Made by a program: the position numbers and the translations under genes
Notes under the pieces: model-generated
Seen by the model: the letters and a program-made list of their open reading frames with translations, nothing else
Told to the model about the DNA's origin: nothing
The model's database searches: none
Shown: in pieces, positions 24,985-32,595 of the stretch
Position numbering within the stretch: position 1 is the stretch's first letter
Layout of the letters: each line of letters opens with the position of its first letter
Origin: Micromonospora endophytica
GTDB taxonomy: Bacteria > Actinomycetota > Actinomycetes > Mycobacteriales > Micromonosporaceae
Length of the DNA: 49,659 nucleotides
Direction: 5' to 3'
Assembly: GCF_003236305.1 (NCBI RefSeq)
Contig: NZ_POTX01000015.1
Coordinates: 1-49,659 of the forward strand

Positions 24985-27533
24985 GCCGACCCTTCATCCT
25001 CGTCACCAGGTACGCGGTACGGCACCAGGACGACGCCACGCTCACCCGGGCCGTCCCAGAGCACCACCCGGTCGGGGCGGGGCCGCCACTCCACCACCCG
25101 GCCGAACACCGGTGTGAGCTGTGCGCCCGGCACCCCCGCCACCGCCACGGCGGTCAGCTTGTCGACCGTCTCATCCGGTCCGACCAGCGCCGCGAACGTC
25201 GGCACCGTACGCCACCAGCCGAGCAGGTGCTGCCCGGCCGGTGGCCCGTCGGACAACAACATCCGCAACCGGGCGGGCGGCAGCTGCTCCGGTGCCGCCA
25301 CATCCAGCCCGAACACCACCAGGTACGCCGGCTCGCCGGACTCCATCGCGGCAAGCAGCCCATCGAGCTCGACCTGCTCGACCGGATGCCGCTGGCTCAG
25401 CTCCGCAGCCAGGTCGTCGGCGAACGGCCGCGCCTCGACGTCGGGCGCGCAGACCACGAACCGGGCGGTGCCCGGCGCATGGTGGACCGCCGTGCTGCGA
25501 GCGGCCATCGCCAACAACCGGGTCGCGTCCGGTCGCGGACCGAGAACGGCGAGGTTCTGCCCCGCAGCCGGCCCGAACGGCACAGTAACCGTGCTCCGCG
25601 CGACATCCACGGCCCGCCCGAGCAGCGCGGCCGGAGCGAACGACTGCCCAGCGAGCGCCGCCCGGTAACGGGGATCATTTCCCAGCAGCGGACGGGCGTA
25701 GCCGGCGAAGACCACAGGTGGTCTGGATGTTTCGGCACGAGCCGACCAGAGTCGATGCCGTAGCCGCTCGACGGTCTCCGGCTCGTCCCGGGGATCGGGA
25801 AACCGGACCAATCGCTCATGACCACGGATGGCACCTCGGGGACCACCGAGCCCGCCGGCGGTGTTCACCACCGCGCTGCCCAGCGGCAGGCCGGCCGCGG
25901 AATCGTTTGTGGGTTCCAGCACCGCTGCGCCACCAGGCAGCGCGACCCGCACCGGAAACTGGCCGAGCAGCGAATCCCGCTGCCCGCCGTCGGCGCGCAG
26001 CGCCAGACCCAGGTCACCCTCGCCGGCCAGGACCAGATGCACACCGTACGCCCGGCCCGTCCGCGCCAACGCGTCCAACCGGGCGACGGCGTCGGCGGCG
26101 AGTCGATCCCGCTCGGCGAAGAGCAGCGGCAGGTTGTCCACCACGCAGACGATCCGAGGCAGCGGACGATGTTCCCGAAGCTCCGCGAAACGCTGCCCAC
26201 CGGCGCGTACGGACGCCTCTGTGCGCCGCTGGACCTCGGAGATCAACTGATCGAGCAGGTCGGACAAATACTCCCGGTCGGCGGCCAGCGCCGCCGCCCG
26301 AACCTGCGGAATCCAGGACCGGTCCCGCTCGGTCTGGAGAAACTCGGCGAAGGATTCGCCGGCACCGAGATCGACCAGATACAGCGCCAGTTCGTCCGGG
26401 CCGTACCGGGCGACGAGATTGAGTAGCGCCATGGTCAGGAAGGCGGCGCGACAGGCAGGTGACCTGCCGTTCACCAGCCAGTGCGGAGTCAGCTCGGTGA
26501 AACCGAGCGACACCGGGCGCCCACCGGCGTCGCCGATCGCGGCGGTGAGCCCCTCCCCGGCACGCGCCTGCCACAACTCCTCCTGCAACGGCGGCAGCAG
26601 GGCGGACAGCGACAGCCGACTGCCGGCCTCGACCTGGGCCGCGAGCCGCCGACAGACGGCGTCGACAAGTTCGGCCGGCGGGTCCGGATCGAGGAACACG
26701 GGTGAGTTCAACCCGCCGTCGGTGCCCGGCGCGGCGAAGGGCGCACCGGGCGGGTCGCCCAGCAGCGCGTACGCGGTGCGCATGGCGAGGGCCGTGGCCC
26801 GGGGCAGCGGAGCTCGGCCAGCCGGCGGCCAGCCCGCGACGATCAGATGCAGCCCGGCAGCCGGGCCCTGCTCGGCGAGCGTCTCGATCCGGGCCAGGTC
26901 GGCGGTCTCGGTCTGCTCCGGCAGCGCGGCCAGCACCAGCACCAGTGACCGGTCATGCCGGCGAGGACCCGTCGTCCCGGCCGACACCCACCCCTCCGCC
27001 TCGGTCAACGCGGCCCGTAGCCCGGCGAGGTCGGTGGCGGGCGGGGACAGCACGCCGGCGTCGCCGAGCGCCGCGAACGGCGCCAGCGCCGCGCCGGTCG
27101 GGTCCACCACCCGAACCAACAGCGCCCCTGCCGGTGACGCGGCCAGCAGCCGCAGCAGCACGGCCCGCAGCAGCCCGATGACCCGCGGATCGTCCGCGTC
27201 GGCGTCAACAGTCAGGTGGCCGGCACCGAGCAAGGGCACCAGAGCAGGGAAACGCGCGTCGTCCAGCGGCGCTGCCGTGCCGATCCGGACGAACGGCGGC
27301 AGGCCGTCACCTGCAGGAGCATCGGCCACGATGGAGTCCAGGGCCGCGCCCGCCCAGCCCGGCGCGAGGACCTCAGCCGCAGCGCACAACCGTTCCGCAA
27401 GGGTGTGCTGGCGGGCCTGGTCGGCAGGGGCAGGGCGGATGTCATCCAGGACCGCAGCCGCTGCTGCCGCCGTCGCGGCGGCCCGGCGGTGCAGCGCGGC
27501 GGCACGAAGCGTCCGTGCCTTCGGACCGCCCAC
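24981..27533 (-). CDS. FtsK/SpoIIIE-family protein with degenerate Walker motifs (pseudo-ATPase)
   Basis: 850 aa. The protein follows the layout of an actinobacterial FtsK/SpoIIIE-like family: the nucleotide-site segment HWLVNGRSPACRAAFL (around residue 355), then YGPDELALYLVDLGAGESF, WIPQVRAAALAADREY, RIVCVVDNLPLLFA, LLGQFPVRVALPGG and a second module with LLGWWRTVPTFAALVG. The P-loop reads NGRSPACR instead of a GxxGxGKT/S loop, and Walker B reads VVDNL instead of VVDEF, so ATP hydrolysis is unlikely. A second would-be P-loop (LGPRPDATRL) also lacks the Lys. GTG at 27533 is preceded by GGAGGAGGTG at ideal spacing; TACGGT (27584-27589, minus) is a candidate -10. It overlaps the membrane protein gene downstream. 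Confidence 0.8.
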   Translation of the reverse strand: MGGPKARTLRAAALHRRAAATAAAAAAVLDDIRPAPADQARQHTLAERLCAAAEVLAPGWAGAALDSIVADAPAGDGLPPFVRIGTAAPLDDARFPALVPLLGAGHLTVDADADDPRVIGLLRAVLLRLLAASPAGALLVRVVDPTGAALAPFAALGDAGVLSPPATDLAGLRAALTEAEGWVSAGTTGPRRHDRSLVLVLAALPEQTETADLARIETLAEQGPAAGLHLIVAGWPPAGRAPLPRATALAMRTAYALLGDPPGAPFAAPGTDGGLNSPVFLDPDPPAELVDAVCRRLAAQVEAGSRLSLSALLPPLQEELWQARAGEGLTAAIGDAGGRPVSLGFTELTPHWLVNGRSPACRAAFLTMALLNLVARYGPDELALYLVDLGAGESFAEFLQTERDRSWIPQVRAAALAADREYLSDLLDQLISEVQRRTEASVRAGGQRFAELREHRPLPRIVCVVDNLPLLFAERDRLAADAVARLDALARTGRAYGVHLVLAGEGDLGLALRADGGQRDSLLGQFPVRVALPGGAAVLEPTNDSAAGLPLGSAVVNTAGGLGGPRGAIRGHERLVRFPDPRDEPETVERLRHRLWSARAETSRPPVVFAGYARPLLGNDPRYRAALAGQSFAPAALLGRAVDVARSTVTVPFGPAAGQNLAVLGPRPDATRLLAMAARSTAVHHAPGTARFVVCAPDVEARPFADDLAAELSQRHPVEQVELDGLLAAMESGEPAYLVVFGLDVAAPEQLPPARLRMLLSDGPPAGQHLLGWWRTVPTFAALVGPDETVDKLTAVAVAGVPGAQLTPVFGRVVEWRPRPDRVVLWDGPGERGVVLVPYRVPGDEDEGSA

Positions 27534-27730
27534 CGTGTCCACCTCCTCCGCCCGGAGTCGGCACCACCCGCCGGGCAGAGACGACCGTATCCCAGCGAAG
27601 GCCCCACCCATGGGACGCGAAGCGGCGCTGCGCCGATGTTGTCGTGGATCTCACCGATCGGCAGTGGTTCGTCACGATCTGCTGAAACTGGGGCATTGGG
27701 TCGACGGCGTCCAACCGATAGCCTCAGGGG

Positions 27731-28297
27731 GTGGAATCAGTGCCGCCCCCCGCCGGTTCCCAGGTGTCCCGTGTACCGGCACAACGGACACCCCCGGAGG
27801 AGTTGGCCCCGCCTGCGGTCGCACCAGTACCGCAACGGCCCCGCCGGCGGCTCCGTACGGTGCTGACCGTGATCGCCGGAACACTTGCGGCACTGTGCCT
27901 GGGCGGCGGAGTGGTCGGCTACCTTCTGTACGACCGCGCCACCACCCCCGACCGCAGCACACCAGCGGTAGTTGTCGATAACTACTTGCGCGCCTTTCTT
28001 GTGGACCATAACGATGTCCGGGGGAATCTTTTCGTCTGCGACGGCAGTGCTCAACTTGGCCAGCTTGAATTGCTTAGAAGCGACCTAGCGGTTCGCGAAC
28101 AGCGCTTCGGGGCCAGAATATGGGTCAGTTGGGAAGAGTTTCACGTTGATCGCCACGACGACTACGCCGACGTGCGAGTCGACCTTACGTTCTCGGCTCA
28201 GATCGATGGTATTCGACAGACGGACCGGCAGGCGTGGAAATTTACCACCCGATTGGGCGAAGACTGGCGGGTGTGCGCTGCGGCCCGGGCTGACTAA
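27731..28297 (+). CDS. Membrane-anchored protein of unknown function (NTF2-like domain possible)
   Basis: 188 aa. A Pro-rich cytosolic N-terminus is followed by one helix (VLTVIAGTLAALCLGGGVVGYLLY, residues ~43-67) and an extracytoplasmic domain of about 110 residues. That domain resembles small NTF2-like folds (VVVDNYLRAFLVDHND near its start, RLGEDWRVCAAARAD at its end). It is the only plus-strand gene in the 12.8-kb block and is divergent from the pseudo-FtsK. From about 27960 onward the DNA is visibly richer in A/T, with codons rare here (AGA, CTT, TTG, ATA), hinting at a different origin. TAGCCT lies 12 nt before the GTG start. Confidence 0.65.
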   Translation: MESVPPPAGSQVSRVPAQRTPPEELAPPAVAPVPQRPRRRLRTVLTVIAGTLAALCLGGGVVGYLLYDRATTPDRSTPAVVVDNYLRAFLVDHNDVRGNLFVCDGSAQLGQLELLRSDLAVREQRFGARIWVSWEEFHVDRHDDYADVRVDLTFSAQIDGIRQTDRQAWKFTTRLGEDWRVCAAARAD

Positions 28298-28302
28298 TCA
28301 GT

Positions 28303-28902
28303 TCATTCCATCCACAGGAGATGGACAGGTACTTCCAGCGTGGTTGGCGTCTGGCCGCGCCAGGCCCAGCGGTACCACTCCATCTCCGGCGTGATCCGTA
28401 CGCAGATGTCGCCCTCTGCACCCGAATAGGTCTCGGTCACGGCCCGTAGATCGCGGTGTTCGACTGCGTCGACCATGTGGACCACCCGCCGGCCCACCAC
28501 CGAGTCGGCCTCGAAGACCGGTGTCGGCACCCGATGTGCCGGTGCGTCGAGTGAGACGAGTCGGATGCTGCTCCCCTCAGGCGCTGTCGTGGGCGTCCGA
28601 GAGCCCACCGTTTCGACCCAGACCCGTTCGACCGGCACCAGTGGCGCGAAGACCTCGACCTGGTCGGATTCGGCGCGGTACCACTCGTGCTCGGGGATGA
28701 CCGGTACGTAGGTGCGGCTGTTCTGCACCACCCGCTCGTCGGCTCGCAGGTCACCCCGCCACCCGAGGCCGGGTAGCCCCACGAGCACCCGCCGCCCGCG
28801 AAGCTCCACTCGGCCGGCCGCTGGAAGGACCTCGATCGGGCGCGGTGGCTGCGGGGCCCAGTCCGGCTGGTCGGCGAATGGATCGGGAAGTGGCTCGGTC
28901 AT
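28303..28902 (-). CDS. Unknown protein with internal duplication, last gene of the T4SS-like operon
   Basis: 199 aa, no signal peptide or membrane helix, no family recognised. Residues ~36-97 and ~137-198 are two copies of one module: GRRVLVGLPGL...RGDLRA...IPEHEWYR against GRRVVHMVDAV...HRDLRA...TPEMEWYR, each ending in a Val/Trp-rich strand (VPVERVWVE; VPVHLLWME). A beta-rich repeat protein is likely. The ATG at 28902 lies 13 bp after the M23 gene stop, so it belongs to the operon. Its stop is 5 bp from the convergent stop at 28297. It might be a cytosolic accessory or substrate-handling factor; that is guesswork. Confidence 0.65.
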   Translation of the reverse strand: MTEPLPDPFADQPDWAPQPPRPIEVLPAAGRVELRGRRVLVGLPGLGWRGDLRADERVVQNSRTYVPVIPEHEWYRAESDQVEVFAPLVPVERVWVETVGSRTPTTAPEGSSIRLVSLDAPAHRVPTPVFEADSVVGRRVVHMVDAVEHRDLRAVTETYSGAEGDICVRITPEMEWYRWAWRGQTPTTLEVPVHLLWME

Positions 28903-28915
28903 GAGGCGGTTCGGC

Positions 28916-30091
28916 TCACCCGGCACGCTTCAACGGTGCGCCCTTAGACTGCATGAAGGGCACTGGATCTATCGCGCTCCGGCTGCTGCGGTCGCCATCG
29001 GTGTGCACCTCGAAGTGCAGGTGCGGCCCGGAGGAGTTGCCGCTGCTGCCCACCTCACCGATCACCTGACCGGCTTCCACGGTGTCACCAACGGCGACTC
29101 GGGGACGACTCACCATGTGACAGTAGCGGGTGACGATGTCCTGGGCATGCAGGACATCGACGAACCAGCCGCAGCCGCCCTTGCCCGGCCAGCCATCCAC
29201 GTCGCAACTGTGTCGACCGCTCCGATCGGGGTCGCACCGGGATACCAGGACCCGGCCGGTCGCCGCGACCCGGATGAGCGTGCCTTTCGGGGCGGCGATG
29301 TCCACCCCGTTGTGTGCCGGGCGACTGGCGGTCCGGAAACCGGACCCGACGCCGCCGGGAATCGGCGCGGTCCATCCGGAGGCGGCGATCTCACCGGACG
29401 CGGCGGCGTCGCATACCTGTTCTCCGGCGATCAGGGCGGTTCGGGCGGCGCCGCCGGCCAGCGCGTCGACGATCCGGGCGGCCAGTTCCTCATGCTTGGC
29501 GTAGGCGTCGGGGAAAGCGCTGATCTGCACCCGCTGGGCGGCCACGGTCAGTGGCAGCTTCTCCCAGCCGGACACCTCGACGAGTTTTTCGTAGAACTTG
29601 CGGGCCGCGTACTCGGGGGTCATCCGCTGGGCGATGCTGCCCCACGACGGACGTTGCTGGAACAGGCCGAGCGAATCATGGTCGGCGCCCACGCCCTCGT
29701 GCGGAATGTTCCGCGACTCGGCGACCGTGCGGTTCGCGAGATTGAGCAGTCGTGACTCCTGCATGGCGGTTGCCACGGCGATGACCCAGCCGCGGGGCGG
29801 CACCTTCATCTCTTGACCGACCTTGATGATCACGGCGGCGTTACGAAGCTGCCGCTCCCCATACTGGCTGAAGCGGGGCATGGTTCCCGTCACGTCGACA
29901 TCGAAGTCGCCCGTGCACTCGACGCTGGCCGGCGTCAGCTGATGCTCGGCGGCGTCGCCCCCGAGCTCGGTGAGGAAGAACGCGCCAGTACCACCGGTGC
30001 AACAGAGAAACGCCAGCGCCGCCGTCAGGGCGGCGGCGAGGGCGCCTACCCGGACCGGGCGGCGACGAGGTTCGGTATCGGCACTACTCAT
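28916..30091 (-). CDS. Bifunctional muralytic protein: lysozyme-like + M23 peptidase (VirB1/PrgK-like role)
   Basis: 391 aa. One N-terminal helix (residues ~15-42) anchors the protein. Residues ~75-215 look like a lytic-transglycosylase fold with catalytic-type Glu in AMQES (E112) and HDSLGLFQQRPSWG. Residues ~240-385 are an M23 (LytM) endopeptidase with zinc ligands H260/D264 (HNGVDIAAP) and H359 (GPHLHFEVH), plus catalytic H325. It can cut both glycan and peptide bonds, as wall-opening VirB1-type proteins of Gram-positive T4SSs do. The start at 30091 overlaps the upstream stop by 4 bp (ATGA), with GGGAGCAGGG as ribosome binding site. Confidence 0.85.
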   Translation of the reverse strand: MSSADTEPRRRPVRVGALAAALTAALAFLCCTGGTGAFFLTELGGDAAEHQLTPASVECTGDFDVDVTGTMPRFSQYGERQLRNAAVIIKVGQEMKVPPRGWVIAVATAMQESRLLNLANRTVAESRNIPHEGVGADHDSLGLFQQRPSWGSIAQRMTPEYAARKFYEKLVEVSGWEKLPLTVAAQRVQISAFPDAYAKHEELAARIVDALAGGAARTALIAGEQVCDAAASGEIAASGWTAPIPGGVGSGFRTASRPAHNGVDIAAPKGTLIRVAATGRVLVSRCDPDRSGRHSCDVDGWPGKGGCGWFVDVLHAQDIVTRYCHMVSRPRVAVGDTVEAGQVIGEVGSSGNSSGPHLHFEVHTDGDRSSRSAIDPVPFMQSKGAPLKRAG

Positions 30092-30645
30092 CCCTGCTCC
30101 CAGTCCACGGCGTCGACCAGCCAACGTCCGTCCGGTGCCACAAGTTCGAGCCGGAGCCGCCCGGTGTCGAGCGGGATCAGGGCCTCCACGAAATTCTCAC
30201 TGCGGGCCTGCACGGTCACCTCGTCCGTCATTTCGCCGGCTGGCACACCGGTCGGATCAGCACCGGAGAGCTTGTCGATGAGGTTGGCCGTCGAGAGCGG
30301 ACGTAACTCCTCGTGCCAGCGCTCGGCGGCGAGATCGGGCCGGCCGAGCCAGGCCGCCGCAAAACGTTCCGCGACCTTCTCGGGCCCTGCCTCGCCGGAC
30401 CGGGTGACCGGCGATGGGGTAACCGTGGTCGAGATCGCGCCGTCGTCCCCCGTGGTCGGGTCGACCGTGGTGATCGGCTCAACTGGCCGGTTACTCAGCC
30501 CGGCTGACGGATCGTCGGGTCCAGCGACCAGCCGGGCCGCGCCGACCACGCCGAGCACCAGCACCGCGATGCCGACGGCCAGTCCCAACCGCGATCGCAG
30601 CAACCGGCTGAACAGGAATTCGATGGCACGCCGCACGGCGGTCAC
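30088..30645 (-). CDS. VirB8/TcpC-like bitopic membrane protein
   Basis: 185 aa. A short basic N-terminus is followed by one helix (LGLAVGIAVLVLGVVGAARLV), a Thr/Ser/Pro linker and a C-terminal domain starting PEKVAERFAAAWLGRPDLAAERW and ending DGRWLVDAVDW, a pattern typical of NTF2-like folds. VirB8 and TcpC scaffold proteins of T4SSs have this build. The assignment rests on topology, fold pattern and operon position, not on clear sequence identity. The GTG start overlaps the stop of the VirB6-like gene (GTGA); the longer open frame upstream is ignored. Its stop overlaps the next start. Confidence 0.65.
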   Translation of the reverse strand: MTAVRRAIEFLFSRLLRSRLGLAVGIAVLVLGVVGAARLVAGPDDPSAGLSNRPVEPITTVDPTTGDDGAISTTVTPSPVTRSGEAGPEKVAERFAAAWLGRPDLAAERWHEELRPLSTANLIDKLSGADPTGVPAGEMTDEVTVQARSENFVEALIPLDTGRLRLELVAPDGRWLVDAVDWEQG

Positions 30646-32594
30646 CGGGCCTCGGATCGGATTCGAGGTGCCGGCTTCTCGGGGGCCCGCTCCGCTGAGC
30701 CTGGACGGTAGATGACAAAGGACGGGTTCTCGTCCGGCACGTCCGGCTCGGTCCACGCGGCGGGCTGTCGGCGGCGTGGTCGGGGCGCGACGGGGCGGGC
30801 TTCACGGCGTCGCTCCTCCGGCGGGCCGGACGCATCGCTTGCCTCCCGGCCGTCCGGGCGCTCCGGTTCGGGACGCTTCGGCCCGGCCGGTGTGCTCGTT
30901 GGCACCGGGTCCGGGCGGGCCTCCGGACGCATTCTCGGCTGCTCGACCACGACCGTCCGACGCCGGCCCATACTGGGCTCGGTGGTGCCGCCGGGCTCGG
31001 CGGCGTCGAGCCTGGCTGCGGTCCGCATGTCCCGGAAGAAGCGCCGATGCCAGGAACCGGCCGAGCTGACTGCCGCGCTGCTGTCCTTGCCGCCAAGTTG
31101 GGTGATCCGTCGGTAGGGACGTAGCAGCAGCCAGCCGACTACTCCACACAGCCAGACCAGTACCACCTGGAGCCAGCCCGCCAGGGTGGGTGTGCTCATG
31201 ATGAGGTCCACCGCGAAGAGGTAGATCGCCGCGCCGGTACCGAAAATCGCGATGTTGAAGAGGGCGGCGATCACCGCGTTGCCCAGCCGGCGCAGGCCAG
31301 CACTTGCCGGTCGGAGCAGACCGATGGTGCCCAGGATCGGTGCGGCGATCACCGCCCACCGGAAGATCAGGAAGCCCAGCAGCACGAGCAGCGAGGCGGT
31401 CAGGTCGAACATCGCGAAGAGCAGGGCGGCGAGCACCGCGATGAAGCCCGCGCCGACCCGGTCCATGTCCCGGACGCCCTGCAGGTACTCGTAGGCTTCC
31501 GGATCCTCCCGCTCAATTTGTTGCGCGACCGTCATCCACTGCTGCTTCTTGGCGTTGATGGTGGCATCACGGGTCTCAGGACTGGTCCGAATTCTCTCTG
31601 CCTCGCCCCATGAGAGCGACTTGGCGTCGTAGAGCGCCGCCCCGTACTTGCGGGCGGTTTCGCTGTCGGCTGAGCCGAGCACACCACGTAGCCAGTTCCG
31701 GTAGAGCATCGACTCGGCGGCGGTGTCGCTGGCTCGGACCGCTGGCGGGCGCTTGTCCGTGCAGGCGTCCGGGTTGGGCATGGCACAGCGGCCGGGCGGA
31801 ACGTCCCTGGCTGCTGGTCCGACCGCGTCATGTACGACGCCGAGTGTGGAGACGAGGGCATCGTCGGCGAGGTTGGCCGACTTGACCGGCCACGCGGCCA
31901 ACGCGGTGACCGCCACCATCACCACCAACGCCCAGCCTGCCGTGGTCATCGCCGTGCTCATGTCGGACTGACGGGAGCGCCAGAGCAGGTAGAGACCGAC
32001 GACGCCGAGCGTGACAATGCCGAAGACGCTGAACACCTTCTGGTAGATCGCCTTGGTCGCCTGATCCACGAGCGGATCCGCCCAGCCCCACATCGTGCCC
32101 GGTTCCCAGGCACGCTCCCGCAGAGCGTTGGAGGCACCGATGATCGCCGTGGCGATCATGAACTCGCCGTTGGCGATCGTGTTGGTGAACTTGTAGTCCG
32201 GATGCAGCAGGGTTGTCGCGCATCCTGACTCGATCTTGTACGTGGTGTAGCTGTAGCCGGCATAGCCGTAGTCGCTGTAGTAGCCCTTCGGGCCGGGTAG
32301 CTTAGATGCCTCAGGGCGTGATGCAAACCAGCCAGCGATGCCGGAGTCTGGTGCGGTCGGTGTCGGTGGTTTGAGGCAGGTTGCCTCAGATTCTGCCACC
32401 TTCTGGAGTTTCGCGACGCAGGCGCGGAAGTCGACTTGCCATTCCTGGGTCGTGCAGAGTTCGGCGGAGGACTGGTACGCCAGCGGGGCGGCGTACGCCG
32501 GTGTGCTGGTGAGTCCGGGCCATCCGATGGTGGCCGCGGCGAGGACGCCGAGGGCCAGGAGGAACGCCGTGATCCGTACCCGGGCCCTCACCAT
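30642..32594 (-). CDS. VirB6/TrbL-like polytopic membrane protein
   Basis: 650 aa. A signal-like N-terminus (FLLALGVLAAATIGW) ends near PAYA. An extracytoplasmic region of ~150 residues has four or five cysteines and a Tyr/Gly-rich stretch (GYYSDYGYAGYSYTTY). Five to six membrane helices follow (VFSVFGIVTLGVVGLYLLW, AGWALVVMVAVTALAAW, GFIAVLAALLFAMFDLTASL and two more). A basic Pro/Arg-rich cytosolic tail of ~130 residues closes the protein. Extracytoplasmic start, clustered helices and position after VirB4 match VirB6/PrgH-type channel components. The ATG at 32594 follows the virB4 stop after 1 bp. I see no conserved enzymatic motif. Confidence 0.7.
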   Translation of the reverse strand: MVRARVRITAFLLALGVLAAATIGWPGLTSTPAYAAPLAYQSSAELCTTQEWQVDFRACVAKLQKVAESEATCLKPPTPTAPDSGIAGWFASRPEASKLPGPKGYYSDYGYAGYSYTTYKIESGCATTLLHPDYKFTNTIANGEFMIATAIIGASNALRERAWEPGTMWGWADPLVDQATKAIYQKVFSVFGIVTLGVVGLYLLWRSRQSDMSTAMTTAGWALVVMVAVTALAAWPVKSANLADDALVSTLGVVHDAVGPAARDVPPGRCAMPNPDACTDKRPPAVRASDTAAESMLYRNWLRGVLGSADSETARKYGAALYDAKSLSWGEAERIRTSPETRDATINAKKQQWMTVAQQIEREDPEAYEYLQGVRDMDRVGAGFIAVLAALLFAMFDLTASLLVLLGFLIFRWAVIAAPILGTIGLLRPASAGLRRLGNAVIAALFNIAIFGTGAAIYLFAVDLIMSTPTLAGWLQVVLVWLCGVVGWLLLRPYRRITQLGGKDSSAAVSSAGSWHRRFFRDMRTAARLDAAEPGGTTEPSMGRRRTVVVEQPRMRPEARPDPVPTSTPAGPKRPEPERPDGREASDASGPPEERRREARPVAPRPRRRQPAAWTEPDVPDENPSFVIYRPGSAERAPEKPAPRIRSEAR

Positions 32595-32595
32595 G

